Below are positions 1-7,970 of a DNA stretch of 64,000 nucleotides, piece after piece. The notes below the pieces were generated by a model. That model searched no databases. It was not told where the DNA came from and was given only the letters and a program-made list of their open reading frames with translations. Source of the stretch: Actinoplanes lutulentus (lineage in GTDB: Bacteria; Actinomycetota; Actinomycetes; Mycobacteriales; Micromonosporaceae); NCBI RefSeq assembly GCF_003259845.1, contig NZ_QLMJ01000017.1, forward strand, positions 62,001 through 126,000, written 5' to 3'. The number at the start of each line of letters is the position of its first letter. Position 1 is the first letter of the stretch. The position numbers and the translations under genes are program-made.

Positions 1-1104
1 GGCCGCTGTCGCGGAGAAGCCAGGTGCCGGGATCATCCCGTCCACGTGCAGCTGGCGCACTATCAGCTCACGCGTGTCGGCGTCGAACAGCCGTGGGTCA
101 TCAGGGAAGGTCCACGCGGACGTCCACGGAACGTTGCCGCCACCGCGGAACACCTTCAGACGACGGGCCCCGGGTACGACCCACACGTAGCGGCCCGGCG
201 CCTCGTTCTCCGCCGTCGGCTCCTTGACGGCGACGTCCTCCGGCTCGGTGCCCTCCTTCGGCGTCCATGAGGCAGGCGCCGCCGCCCGGATCACTTCGGT
301 GAGCGCGCTCACGGCGTTCATGACGACAGCGTCGTTCCTGAAATTCCATGGTCCGCGTGGGCCGACGCTGCGGGCCACTTCGCGGCGTAGCGGCTCCTCC
401 CCGCTCGGTGGCGACGCCAGGTTGATGCCGAGCGCCACCCGCTTGCCCGCGTAGCAGATCAGACTCTTCTCACCCGGGATCCACTCGTTCTCGACCGCCT
501 CCCGCAACTCGGTGTACTTGGCCCGCACCGCGTTACCGAGGGAGAACAGGTCCAGCGCCTCCGAGCCGCCTTCGACCCCGGCCGCGATCACCTCGGTGAG
601 ATTGCTGGTCAACGGGTCGATCTCGCTGCTGAACAGCATGCTCCGCCCGCCCGCCAGCAGCGACACCCGGTCCGGCTCGGTGTCGGCCAGGAGGAGGAAA
701 TGCGACGCCGCGGTACTGATGTCCGGGCAGTCCAGCAGCACCACCAGCCGCGTGGCAGCGCTGCCACGCATGATCTCCGCGACCGTCGCCAGCTCGGACT
801 GGTCGCCGACCGGGCCGGTTGCGGCGTAGAAGAACAGCAGGGTGTCGGAGACCTCCGCGGCAGCCCGGCACACCGCCTCGATCACCTCGGCCGGAGGCGA
901 ATCACCGACCAGTTCCACGACCCCCGTCATCTCGAAGGCCTGGTGGACCGGCGAGACCAGGACCTGACTGAATCGCTTCGTCCCTACCTCGGCCGACTCC
1001 CAGCCACGGCCGAAGCGGTAGTCGGCGTCCGGCTCCGGGACGTCACGGCCGACCAGCACTGCCCGGGAGCCGGCGAGCACGGGCAGGAGCGGGTTCCGCG
1101 TCAT
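1..1104 (-). CDS. Caspase-like EACC1-type protein with degenerate active site (partial, runs off left edge)
   Basis: The frame starts at ATG 1104 and stays open to base 1, giving 368 residues of an incomplete protein. The N-terminus (LAGSRAVLVG, residues 10-19), then SDTLLFFYAATG (86-97) and RLVVLLDCPD (119-128), follow the layout of bacterial caspase-like proteins of the EACC1-associated type, which normally read SRAVLIG, TLLVYYAGHG and VVILDCCYSG. The two catalytic positions are changed: the GHG histidine is Thr96 and the second Cys of DCC is Pro127. The protein is therefore probably a non-proteolytic member, perhaps a sensor or decoy. A non-caspase C-terminal region follows from about residue 230. 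It is read away from the MerR operon. Family assignment rests on remembered motifs only. Confidence 0.55.
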   Translation of the reverse strand, partial: MTRNPLLPVLAGSRAVLVGRDVPEPDADYRFGRGWESAEVGTKRFSQVLVSPVHQAFEMTGVVELVGDSPPAEVIEAVCRAAAEVSDTLLFFYAATGPVGDQSELATVAEIMRGSAATRLVVLLDCPDISTAASHFLLLADTEPDRVSLLAGGRSMLFSSEIDPLTSNLTEVIAAGVEGGSEALDLFSLGNAVRAKYTELREAVENEWIPGEKSLICYAGKRVALGINLASPPSGEEPLRREVARSVGPRGPWNFRNDAVVMNAVSALTEVIRAAAPASWTPKEGTEPEDVAVKEPTAENEAPGRYVWVVPGARRLKVFRGGGNVPWTSAWTFPDDPRLFDADTRELIVRQLHVDGMIPAPGFSATAA

Positions 1105-1233
1105 GCCTCCATGATGGACCAGCTCTGCCAGGCCGCCCGGCAGTGACCCGACGTGAGCCATGGGTGGACACGAACCGCCGCGACCTTCCGCTCTGGCGCT
1201 TCGCCCGGCTGAGGCTTCGCGGTGCGCTGATCC

Positions 1234-1243
1234 CGTACCCAAG
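1234..1243 (-). repeat. Recurring decamer CTTGGGTACG (first copy)
   Basis: The decamer CTTGGGTACG, on either strand, also occurs exactly at 17043-17052, 18498-18507, 19985-19994, 29878-29887, 30348-30357, 43782-43791 and 53352-53361, some in genes and some between them. Near matches are at 38386-38393 and 41572-41579. The extended form is close to TTCTTGGGTACGSG. Function unknown. Confidence 0.7.
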
Positions 1244-1328
1244 CAAGAAGCGCGACGGGCGCGCGGAGCGCGCGCGAGCCGACGTTCTTCTGACCCGCGT
1301 CCCCGGCGGTTTCGGCAGCCGCCGGGGT

Positions 1329-1787
1329 TCAGGGGGCCTGAGTCGTGTGCACTCCGCGGTTCTCGAAGACCTCTTTCGCGGCGAAGGTCGCGTTCAATGC
1401 TCGCGGGAATCCCGCGTAGACGGCGGCGTGCAGCATCGCCTCGACGATCTCGTCCGGGCTCAGCCCGACGTTGAGTGCCGCGCCCACGTGCACCTTGAGC
1501 TGGGGTTCGCAGCCGCCGAGGGCGGTGAGCACGCCGATGGTCACCAGCTGCCGGGACCGGGGGTCGAGGCCTGGCCGGTCGTAGATGTCGCCGAACGCGA
1601 ACGCCGCGACGTGATGACCCAGAGCCGGCGAGACGTCGGCCAGCGAGTTGATCACCGAGGTGCCTGCGTCGCCGTCGATGCGGGCGAGGACGTCAAGGCC
1701 GTGCCGGCGCCGGTCCAGGTTGTCGGTGCTGGTGACGTCGTGCTGTGCGCTGTTCATGGCTGGGCTGCTGATGGCTGGTTCGCTCAT
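1329..1787 (-). CDS. Carboxymuconolactone decarboxylase (CMD) family protein
   Basis: This 152-residue protein has the CMD/AhpD-like core: RQLVTIGVLTALGG (about 78-91), then QLKVHVGAALNVG and EIVEAMLHAAVYAG (95-123), the pattern of PcaC-type gamma-carboxymuconolactone decarboxylases and related small oxidoreductases. There is no CxxC pair, so an AhpD-like peroxidase role is unlikely. The start ATG overlaps the MerR stop by 4 bases (ATGA), so it is translationally coupled to and probably controlled by that regulator. Substrate is unknown; isolated PcaC-like proteins beside MerR regulators are often annotated as quinone or aldehyde stress enzymes, which is inference. Confidence 0.85.
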   Translation of the reverse strand: MSEPAISSPAMNSAQHDVTSTDNLDRRRHGLDVLARIDGDAGTSVINSLADVSPALGHHVAAFAFGDIYDRPGLDPRSRQLVTIGVLTALGGCEPQLKVHVGAALNVGLSPDEIVEAMLHAAVYAGFPRALNATFAAKEVFENRGVHTTQAP

Positions 1788-2248
1788 GGTTGGGTTGCTC
1801 CCCCGTACGTTGCGATCTTGTATTCGGTGGCCGCCAAGGCCAGTTGCAGCTGCGCGATCTGCGCCCGCAGCGTGTCGCGATGCTCCAGCATCAGGTCGAG
1901 GCGATCCGGGATGGTGACGTCGCCACGGTCCACGAGCTCGATGTACTGCCGCAGGTCACTGATCGGCATCCCCGAGGTCCGCATCCGGGTCAGGAACACC
2001 AGCCGCCGCACGGCCGCCGCATCGTACGCACGGTGCCCGGCCGGATTGCGGGGAACGGTGACCAGACCGATGCGCTCGTAGTACCGCAGCGTGTGCGGGC
2101 TCACGCCGACGCGCTGGGCCGCCGTGGCGATGTCCCACCGCAGGGAGTCGTCGTCGGCGACCAGGTCACGCAGGCCGTCGACCGAGACACCACCCGGTGG
2201 GTCGACGGCGAGCCGCAAAGCCTGAGCCAGTTGCTCGTTCGCGTTCAT
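1784..2248 (-). CDS. MerR family transcriptional regulator
   Basis: Starting at ATG 2248 the product has 154 residues. After an N-terminal extension of about 38 residues comes the MerR winged helix (DIATAAQRVGVSPHTLRYYE, residues 39-58, then RNPAGHRAYD), and a dimerisation coiled coil near 110-140. A longer in-frame start at 2353 exists but would place the promoter elements inside the gene, so 2248 is preferred. No cysteine metal site is visible, so the signal is probably organic rather than a metal. The gene is first in a coupled operon with the CMD-family enzyme and is likely autoregulated. Confidence 0.88.
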   Translation of the reverse strand: MNANEQLAQALRLAVDPPGGVSVDGLRDLVADDDSLRWDIATAAQRVGVSPHTLRYYERIGLVTVPRNPAGHRAYDAAAVRRLVFLTRMRTSGMPISDLRQYIELVDRGDVTIPDRLDLMLEHRDTLRAQIAQLQLALAATEYKIATYGGATQP

Positions 2249-2254
2249 GGCCCG

Positions 2255-2285
2255 ACGGTAGATCTTCGAGCGCGCTCGAACACAA
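2255..2285 (-). promoter_or_regulatory. MerR-type promoter with 19-bp spacer and 16-bp operator palindrome
   Basis: On the minus strand TTGTGT (2285-2280) and TACCGT (2260-2255) are separated by 19 bases, the long spacer typical of MerR-activated promoters. The perfect palindrome TTCGAGCGCGCTCGAA lies at 2265-2280 in this spacer. The -10 element ends six bases before the ATG at 2248, so the mRNA is probably leaderless. The -35 and -10 matches are weak, as expected for an activator-dependent promoter. Confidence 0.6.
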
Positions 2286-2391
2286 ACCCGGATCGCCTCT
2301 TCCTCACCGGCCGCCTTCGGAAAAGTGTCGTAGCCGGTCCGTATGATCGCCATCGCTCGATATGAGCGAGGTTCACACGGGGAGGATCCAC

Positions 2392-3723
2392 ATGAGAATG
2401 GCTCGGCTCGTCATGGCCGTGCTGGCAGCGCTGACGGTCTTCGCGGTCCCGGCGGCGGCACAGGCCGCTTCCGGCCCGGAAATCCAGTACGCAACCAGCG
2501 AATACGAGGGAAACACCGGCGTCCTGCTCGTCGGCATCCGGTCCGTCGACGGAGTGTCCGCGGTGCACGCCGACGTCAAGGACGGCACCGGCAACGTCAT
2601 CGCCTCCAGCGACTCGTTCTGGCGCTACCGCGGTGAGCAGGAGGACGAGACCCAGGTCTGGGCAACCCAGGAACCGTTCATCCTGCCTCAGATGGGTTAC
2701 TACCCCGTCGACGTCGAGGTGACCGACACCAACGGTGTCACCACCAGCGTGACGGACGCCGGGCAGCTGGCCTACGTGGTCGTGACGTTCATCGACTCGG
2801 TCACGGTCAAGCCGGCCACGGCGACCTATGAGAAGCGGTCGGTCAGCGTGACCGGTGTGCTGAAAGGCCGTCAGCCCGGCACCATGGAGATCCGGCGGGT
2901 GGCAGACGCACCCGTCTCCCTGTTGAGCAACGACTGGCAGGAAACGACCACCGGCGCTGACGGCAGGTTCACCGCCGCGGTGCCGATCGTCGACGGCGAC
3001 CGCAACATCGCCATCAACTACTCGTACGACCAGGCCCACCCCTACAACATGTCGTCGTCCTACGACACGCCGGTCGTCACGATCAAACCGCGCGCGACCA
3101 AGGTGACCGCGACGGTCTCGGCCAAGAAGGTGAAGGCCGGCGAGCCGATCACCGTCTCCGGGACGGCCACGTGGAACACGCCGGACGGCTGGGTGCCGGT
3201 CTCCACCGGCCAGGTCAACCTGCTCGCGTGCGACACCCAGGACAGCTGCGACTACCTCGACGGCGCGCCGGTCGCCGCCGACGGTACCTACACGCTGACC
3301 GCGACGCCGTACCAGAGCACGACGGTACGCGTCTCCTACTCCGCACCGGCACGGCCGGACGGCTACCCGGACCCGTACGTGGCCCGCAGCCAGCGCGACG
3401 TGACAGTCGTCGTGCTCCAGCCGTCGTCGGTATCGGACTTCACCGCCTCCCGCGAGGCGAGCGGTGCGGTGCACCTGCATGGTCACGTCCAGTTCCCGGG
3501 AAGCCTGACGCCGGGGACCATTCCGGTCGAGTTCCAGTTCTCCGAGACCGGCACCGGTGACTGGCTGGCCATCGGCGACGACGACCAGTCGTACTGGGAC
3601 GGCACCGGCTACGAATTCGAGAGCCGGCTGACCGAGAGCCGATCCGGCTGGTGGCGCGCACGGTACCCGGGCGACCCGGCCAGTTTCCAGGCCGCGGTGA
3701 GCAAGAAGATCTTCGTACCGTGA
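2392..3723 (+). CDS. Secreted protein with bacterial Ig-like domains
   Basis: ATG 2392 is preceded by GGGGAGG with 7-base spacing, so it is preferred over the ATG at 2362. The 443-residue product has a signal peptide (MRMARLVMAVLAALTVFAVP... cleaved near AQA, residue 24-26). The rest is beta-rich and threonine/valine-rich, with two or three Ig-like or invasin-like segments; one runs around KATKVTATVSAKKVKAGEP and includes a Cys pair in ACDTQDSCD. No catalytic motif is seen. It is probably an extracellular adhesive or structural protein and stands alone between oppositely oriented units. Confidence 0.75.
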   Translation: MRMARLVMAVLAALTVFAVPAAAQAASGPEIQYATSEYEGNTGVLLVGIRSVDGVSAVHADVKDGTGNVIASSDSFWRYRGEQEDETQVWATQEPFILPQMGYYPVDVEVTDTNGVTTSVTDAGQLAYVVVTFIDSVTVKPATATYEKRSVSVTGVLKGRQPGTMEIRRVADAPVSLLSNDWQETTTGADGRFTAAVPIVDGDRNIAINYSYDQAHPYNMSSSYDTPVVTIKPRATKVTATVSAKKVKAGEPITVSGTATWNTPDGWVPVSTGQVNLLACDTQDSCDYLDGAPVAADGTYTLTATPYQSTTVRVSYSAPARPDGYPDPYVARSQRDVTVVVLQPSSVSDFTASREASGAVHLHGHVQFPGSLTPGTIPVEFQFSETGTGDWLAIGDDDQSYWDGTGYEFESRLTESRSGWWRARYPGDPASFQAAVSKKIFVP

Positions 3724-3789
3724 CCGGTGCGGTCCCGGGCGGCGTTCTTGCCGCCTGGGCCCGTCGGGCACGGGAGGCATGATCAGGTC

Positions 3790-4467
3790 ATGGCTTTCGC
3801 TCTTCAGGATCCGTTGTTCTGGGCTCGCTATACCTTCGCTCATGAGGGCGAAGCAGGCTTTGAGCGGCTCGGCGGTTTAGCCGAGCAACTCGACGACGGC
3901 TTCGGTGACATCGGGGACGACGACGAGGACTTTGAGGGTGTCGAGGTCGCGTTCGACGTCGGCGGCGGATGCCGTCTGGTGCTTGATGTCTGCCTCGAAC
4001 TCGACCACCACGAGCTCGGGATCCTGCTTCCGGGTATGCGCGAGCCCGCCCAACTCGGCTGGGACGATTTAGCGCAGTGGCATCCCCACGTGCTGCGTTG
4101 GTGCGAGTTGGCGTCGATCTGTCAGGCCGTGGACCGCGAACGCCATCCCGGCCCAGCACTCGCCCTGCTGTGCCGGTTCGCTGCGGTCTTCGACGACGAC
4201 GACGTGGATGGGGCCGTCGCCACGGTCGAGGCCGCCTACAGTTCCCTGCGTCCGGCGGGATGGACCGGGTACTGGCCCACTGCCGCCGACTGGCTGGCTC
4301 GCGCCGACCTTCGAGGGCAGAACGTCACCTGGTACGCCAACGAGGCCGGCCACCGATGGGCCCGGCAGTCAGGTGACAACAATGCCGACTTCTACAGCAT
4401 CCGACAGGGCAGTGACAAATTCCCCCACGAGGAGCTGCGTGTTCTGCTGAACGAGACCCGGCATTGA
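3790..4467 (+). CDS. Hypothetical protein, acidic, cytoplasmic
   Basis: The 225-residue product starts at ATG 3790 (GGTC just upstream is a weak ribosome site). It is acidic, with a run of Asp/Glu near residues 38-52 (GDIGDDDEDFEGVEV) and another FDDDDVDG near 140. It has no signal peptide or membrane segment. The C-terminal part (WPTAADWLARADLRGQNVTW, then a Gly/Asn/Asp-rich end) looks folded and the composition is that of a real protein, but no family is recognised. It converges with the large secreted repeat protein downstream. Confidence 0.65.
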   Translation: MAFALQDPLFWARYTFAHEGEAGFERLGGLAEQLDDGFGDIGDDDEDFEGVEVAFDVGGGCRLVLDVCLELDHHELGILLPGMREPAQLGWDDLAQWHPHVLRWCELASICQAVDRERHPGPALALLCRFAAVFDDDDVDGAVATVEAAYSSLRPAGWTGYWPTAADWLARADLRGQNVTWYANEAGHRWARQSGDNNADFYSIRQGSDKFPHEELRVLLNETRH

Positions 4468-4518
4468 TCGCACCCAATGCCAAGGTTGGCGACAACGATC
4501 GCATACTCAGGTTCGCGG

Positions 4519-6891
4519 CTACCGCAGAACCAGATCGGCCCTGCGCGAACCGTACGCTGGGATGTTGACCCTGGTTGCGGACCCGAAGTCGGTGGCGTTG
4601 TCGTGCCACCCCTCGGTCCAGGGCACGCTGTCGCCATAGAAGCTCCAGGAGATTCTCACCCGCTGGCCGCCGATCAGCGGCATCGAGTAACCGCCGCCGT
4701 CATCGGCGCTGCTGCTGTCGAAGCTCGCCATCTCATCGCCGGTGACGGCGTTCTTCGCGTGGATCCGCCAGGTCGCCCGCGGCGCGGACGGCACGGTGAC
4801 TGTGCCCCTCAGCCTCGCCGGGATCGCCGTACGGAAGTTGTAGGTCGTATTGCCGCCCGCGACGACCGGCACGAGTTTCGCCTGGAAGCGGTTGCCCTGA
4901 TGGCCGGACCATTCGCGGGGGTGGCCCGCCGAGCTGAAGAGCAGCGGCCAGCCGTACGGACCGAGTTTGTTGATGCGATAGCGGCCCTGCGCGTCGGTCT
5001 CGGTGCTCCAGCTGGTAACGCCGCCGGTCTCCGCCGAGTACGCCACCTCCGCACCGGGCAGCGGTTTGCCGGTCGCGTCGGAGACCACGCCGGTGATCGT
5101 GCCGGGCGGGTCGAGCAGCACCTTGGGCGCCGTGACGGTCCGCCCGGCCTTGACCACGATCCGGGCGGCGGCCCGCTGGTCGCCGGTGCCGCTCCGGCTG
5201 CCCACCCACTGGTGCCCGTAACCGGTCGGGGCAATGGCGAACAGCTCGTACGTCCCGGCTGCGATCGCCTGGGTGATCGACTTTCCGGCCGCGTCGCTGC
5301 AGGCGCCGTAGGAGTCGCCCAGAGAGCCGTCGCCGATCTGTTTGAGGAGGAAACACGTGTCGCGCACGGCCGCGCCGGTGGCCCGGGCGATCGTCGTGAT
5401 CGCCACGGTGCCGCCCTGCGTGAGCGGCACGGTGACGGTCGTGGTCTTGCCCGGTACGAGCCGCACACGCCGGTGGTACTCCGGGAGGTAGTTGCTGCCG
5501 CCGGCCGGGGAGACCGACACCGGGAACTCGCCGGCGGGCTGGTTCTCGACGGTGACCTGGCTGCTGTCGCTGCATCCGCGGCCGTCGCGCGGGGCGAAGA
5601 CCCACACGCAGATGTTCTTCACGGGAGCGCCGGTGGCGGCGTCCACCGCCTTGACCACCAGGGTCGCGCCCGGCACCCACGTGTCGTCGACGGTCACCGA
5701 GGCGCCCGGCGCCACCGTGATCAGGTCGGCGCCGGCCGGGCTGCCCTGCCCGTACGCGTACTGCTCGCGCTGGTAATCCGGCGAGATGAACGCGACGCGG
5801 TAGTCACCCGGGTAGACACCGGACAGCCTCCACCGGCCGTCGTCGCCGGTCGTCGTGTAAGTGGGGCTGCCGCTGCCGGCGAGCTCGACCATGACGTGGT
5901 AACCGGCCAACGGACTGCTGCCGTCGGTGCCGGCCAGCCGGCCGCTCATCGTCGCGACCTCCAACAGCCGGTCGTCGATGGTGGTGAGCCGGCCGGCCAC
6001 GATCGTGAACCGCTGGGCCCGCTCGCGGACGGTGGCGCCGGGAACGTACTGCCGGGCGCCGCCGTTCACCGAGAACGACACCGTGTAGTCCGTGCCGGGC
6101 AGTACCTCGCCGAAGGAGTAGCTGCCGTCGTCAGCGGTGAACGCGGATCCCACCGGCATGTCGTCACGGCTCAGGCTCACGTATGCCCCGGTCAGCGGCG
6201 CCCCGGCCGCGTCGGTGATCCGCCCGCCGGCGGTACCCGTCGCCAGCTTTTGCTCGTCGAGCGAGGTGGTCCGGCCGGCCGTGACCGTCACCGCCTTGGC
6301 GTCGGTGTCGCTGGTCTGCCGGACGGCCCACTGCTCGCTGCTGCCCCAGCGGAAGGAGACCTTGTAGCTGCCCGGCAACGCCTCGACACTCCACGCGCCT
6401 GCCGCGTCGGTCGACACGCTCTGGCGGCTTGACACCCCCGGATCGTTGCCCACCACGGTCACCTCGGCCTGGGCGCCGGCCCCGGACGCCTCGGCGAAAC
6501 GCCCCTGGAGCGTGCCGGTGGCCAGCTGCCGCTCGTCGACAGTGAGCGTGCCACCCTCGGCGAGGCTATGCAGGGCGGCAGCTTCGGAGTGACGCGCGCC
6601 GGGCGCCCACTGCACGCGTCCCTGGTCGTCGAACTGCAGCCGCACGCCGCCGGCGGTCACCTCGTCCAGCCGGTAACGGCCGGCCGCGTCGGTGACCGTA
6701 CTGGTGAGCCATTCCTGGTCGGCCGACCAGGCGACCACGCCGGCATTGGCGATCGGCGCATCAGCAGCGGACGTGAAGGTGCCCTGGATCGTGCCCCCGC
6801 CGGCGGCCGACGCGGGCGCGCTGAGCGCTGCCGCGGCAAGCAGCCCGGCGGCGATGGCTGATCCGGCGCGAACCAGGCGCGAGCGGCCCAT
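4519..6891 (-). CDS. Large secreted carboxypeptidase-regulatory-like repeat protein
   Basis: The start ATG 6891 has a strong GGGGGAA upstream. The 790-residue protein has a signal peptide (residues 1-30, AxA cleavage at SAPASA) and then about eight beta-sandwich repeats of 80-100 residues. Each shows the pattern G.I.G.V.d..G.Pl.ga.V, DaaGrYrl..v.pG.Y.v of the CarboxypepD_reg / Cna-B-like fold. No peptidase catalytic domain, sortase signal or membrane anchor is visible. A soluble extracellular matrix or carbohydrate-binding role is plausible. It is monocistronic. Confidence 0.8.
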   Translation of the reverse strand: MGRSRLVRAGSAIAAGLLAAAALSAPASAAGGGTIQGTFTSAADAPIANAGVVAWSADQEWLTSTVTDAAGRYRLDEVTAGGVRLQFDDQGRVQWAPGARHSEAAALHSLAEGGTLTVDERQLATGTLQGRFAEASGAGAQAEVTVVGNDPGVSSRQSVSTDAAGAWSVEALPGSYKVSFRWGSSEQWAVRQTSDTDAKAVTVTAGRTTSLDEQKLATGTAGGRITDAAGAPLTGAYVSLSRDDMPVGSAFTADDGSYSFGEVLPGTDYTVSFSVNGGARQYVPGATVRERAQRFTIVAGRLTTIDDRLLEVATMSGRLAGTDGSSPLAGYHVMVELAGSGSPTYTTTGDDGRWRLSGVYPGDYRVAFISPDYQREQYAYGQGSPAGADLITVAPGASVTVDDTWVPGATLVVKAVDAATGAPVKNICVWVFAPRDGRGCSDSSQVTVENQPAGEFPVSVSPAGGSNYLPEYHRRVRLVPGKTTTVTVPLTQGGTVAITTIARATGAAVRDTCFLLKQIGDGSLGDSYGACSDAAGKSITQAIAAGTYELFAIAPTGYGHQWVGSRSGTGDQRAAARIVVKAGRTVTAPKVLLDPPGTITGVVSDATGKPLPGAEVAYSAETGGVTSWSTETDAQGRYRINKLGPYGWPLLFSSAGHPREWSGHQGNRFQAKLVPVVAGGNTTYNFRTAIPARLRGTVTVPSAPRATWRIHAKNAVTGDEMASFDSSSADDGGGYSMPLIGGQRVRISWSFYGDSVPWTEGWHDNATDFGSATRVNIPAYGSRRADLVLR

Positions 6892-7010
6892 GATTCCCCC
6901 GATAGAAGTCCTACGGTTACGAAGTTCTCAAAGCACAACGGATCTGCGGGGGCTCCCCGGGCACGGCGCTGCGTCAGGCCGAAATCTACCGGCGGACCAC
7001 CCTCGGTCGC

Positions 7011-7030
7011 CGACGTTCGGCCGAACGTCG
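7011..7030. promoter_or_regulatory. Perfect 20-bp palindrome
   Basis: CGACGTTCGGCCGAACGTCG is a perfect palindrome in the 265-bp gap upstream of the secreted repeat gene, 120 bases before its start on the minus strand. It has the shape of a dimeric repressor operator rather than a terminator, since there is no loop or T run. Confidence 0.45.
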
Positions 7031-7115
7031 TTGCCCCACCGGACCGTCCGGCCGATTCATCAGACCTTTCCGGATCCTAGGCTCAGGGCCTTTGATCGAG
7101 AGCTGGAGAGGGTGC

Positions 7116-7223
7116 ATGGCTGACGCCTTCGACATAGTGCGCGGCGCCCAAAGGACCTACGCCTGCGTGCCCGTCACGCCGATCTGGTGCGGCCCGTCAA
7201 ACGTCAGAGTCAGCGAGCTGTGA
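7116..7223 (+). CDS. Short frame with strong ribosome site, possible truncated gene 5-prime end
   Basis: ATG 7116 follows GGAGAGGG at ideal distance and opens a 35-codon frame (MADAFDIVRGAQRTYACVPV...) that runs into sequence which on the other strand encodes a cold-shock-like remnant. The good ribosome site without a gene body suggests a gene whose 5-prime end was joined to unrelated DNA near 7140-7160. It may not be expressed. Confidence 0.25.
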   Translation: MADAFDIVRGAQRTYACVPVTPIWCGPSNVRVSEL

Positions 7224-7393
7224 TAGGCGACTGAGTTGCCGTGGGTTCGCGGCTGATCGGGAGGCTCGATGCCACCTGTCCAGACCTTCACCGCCCGGTA
7301 GGCGAACCCGTCTTGGGTCGCGGCTTCGGCACGGAATGAAACCTGCTGCCCCGGGGCCAACTCCCGATGAGAGCGCGCAGTAAACGCGCTGAC
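7157..7393 (-). pseudogene. Cold-shock-domain-like protein, 5-prime truncated remnant
   Basis: This 78-residue frame reads HRELAPGQQVSFRAEA, TQDGFAYRAVKVWTGG and then a polar tail. This matches the second half of the small actinobacterial cold-shock-like proteins (GYRELxPGQxVxFxxExxxQDGYxxRAxxV). The first half, which carries the RNP1 segment GWGVI, is absent: upstream lies the stop of the MarR gene, only 32 bases away. No good start codon or ribosome site is present. I infer a deletion that removed the N-terminal half. It could still be expressed by read-through from marR. Confidence 0.45.
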
Positions 7394-7425
7394 CCGGCGC
7401 TTCTCTCCTGCGGAGGCGCCGGATC

Positions 7426-7890
7426 TCAGGGGGTCAGCGCTTCCTCGACCATCGCGCACGTCTCCGGTGTGTGGACCGCTCCGGCTCCGGCCGCCGTGAA
7501 CAACAGGCGGCGGAAGACCGCCCGCTCCGCCTCGCTCAGGGCTCCCAGGGCCACATCCTCCGCCGTCGTCACCTTCTCGCAGAGCGCCGCGAGCACGTCC
7601 CGCCCATGGTCGGTGGCCACGATGCGCCGCTGGCGGCGGTCGTCCGGGTTCGGGCGGCGCTCGACCAGGCCCGCTGACACCAAGTCGTCGATCAGGTAGG
7701 TCATCGCCGTGCGGTCGATGCCGAGCCGCGCCGCCAGCGCTGCCTGGCTGGGCTGACGCTCGCGCACGACCTCGCACATCGTCTGGTATCCGCGGGCGCC
7801 GTGCGGCAGCGCGCCGAGAACCGGGCCGACCGCGTTCGCGTACGACCGCAGCAGGATGCCCAGCGCTGCCCCGAGGTCCTGTTCGCTCAC
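7426..7890 (-). CDS. MarR family transcriptional regulator
   Basis: The 154-residue product starts at GTG 7890. The winged helix occupies residues about 45-105 (SQAALAARLGIDRTAMTYLI, then DDLVSAGLVERRPNPDDRRQ with the wing DRR), flanked by dimerisation helices. It is divergent from the FAD oxidase operon at 7971 and separated from it by a palindromic operator. The usual arrangement implies repression of both itself and the oxidase pair, relieved by a phenolic or lipophilic ligand. The -10-like TAGTAT (7902-7897) lies six bases before the start, so the transcript may be leaderless. Confidence 0.9.
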   Translation of the reverse strand: MSEQDLGAALGILLRSYANAVGPVLGALPHGARGYQTMCEVVRERQPSQAALAARLGIDRTAMTYLIDDLVSAGLVERRPNPDDRRQRRIVATDHGRDVLAALCEKVTTAEDVALGALSEAERAVFRRLLFTAAGAGAVHTPETCAMVEEALTP

Positions 7891-7907
7891 CCGGCCATAC
7901 TATCGCT

Positions 7908-7955
7908 TTGCAATACCGTCTTGTCGAGATATCGTCTGCTGGACAGACGATATCT
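7908..7955 (+). promoter_or_regulatory. Promoter and MarR-type operator of the oxidase operon
   Basis: TTGCAA (7908-7913), 16 bases, TATCGT (7930-7935) form a reasonable sigma-70-like promoter for the gene at 7971. A perfect 12-bp inverted repeat, AGATATCGTCTG (7927-7938) and CAGACGATATCT (7944-7955) with a 5-base spacer, covers the -10 element. Binding there would block transcription. Confidence 0.65.
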
Positions 7956-7970
7956 GATCCGGAGGATCAC

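Noticed and set aside
2245..3843. Long minus-strand open frame opposite the secreted Ig-like gene
   Set aside because: Arg/Gly/His-rich product without domains; it mirrors the codon pattern of the plus-strand gene, which has a signal peptide and ribosome site.
4477..6432. 651-codon plus-strand open frame opposite the 790-residue repeat protein
   Set aside because: Antisense of a gene with clear repeats and signal peptide; composition is that of a shadow frame.
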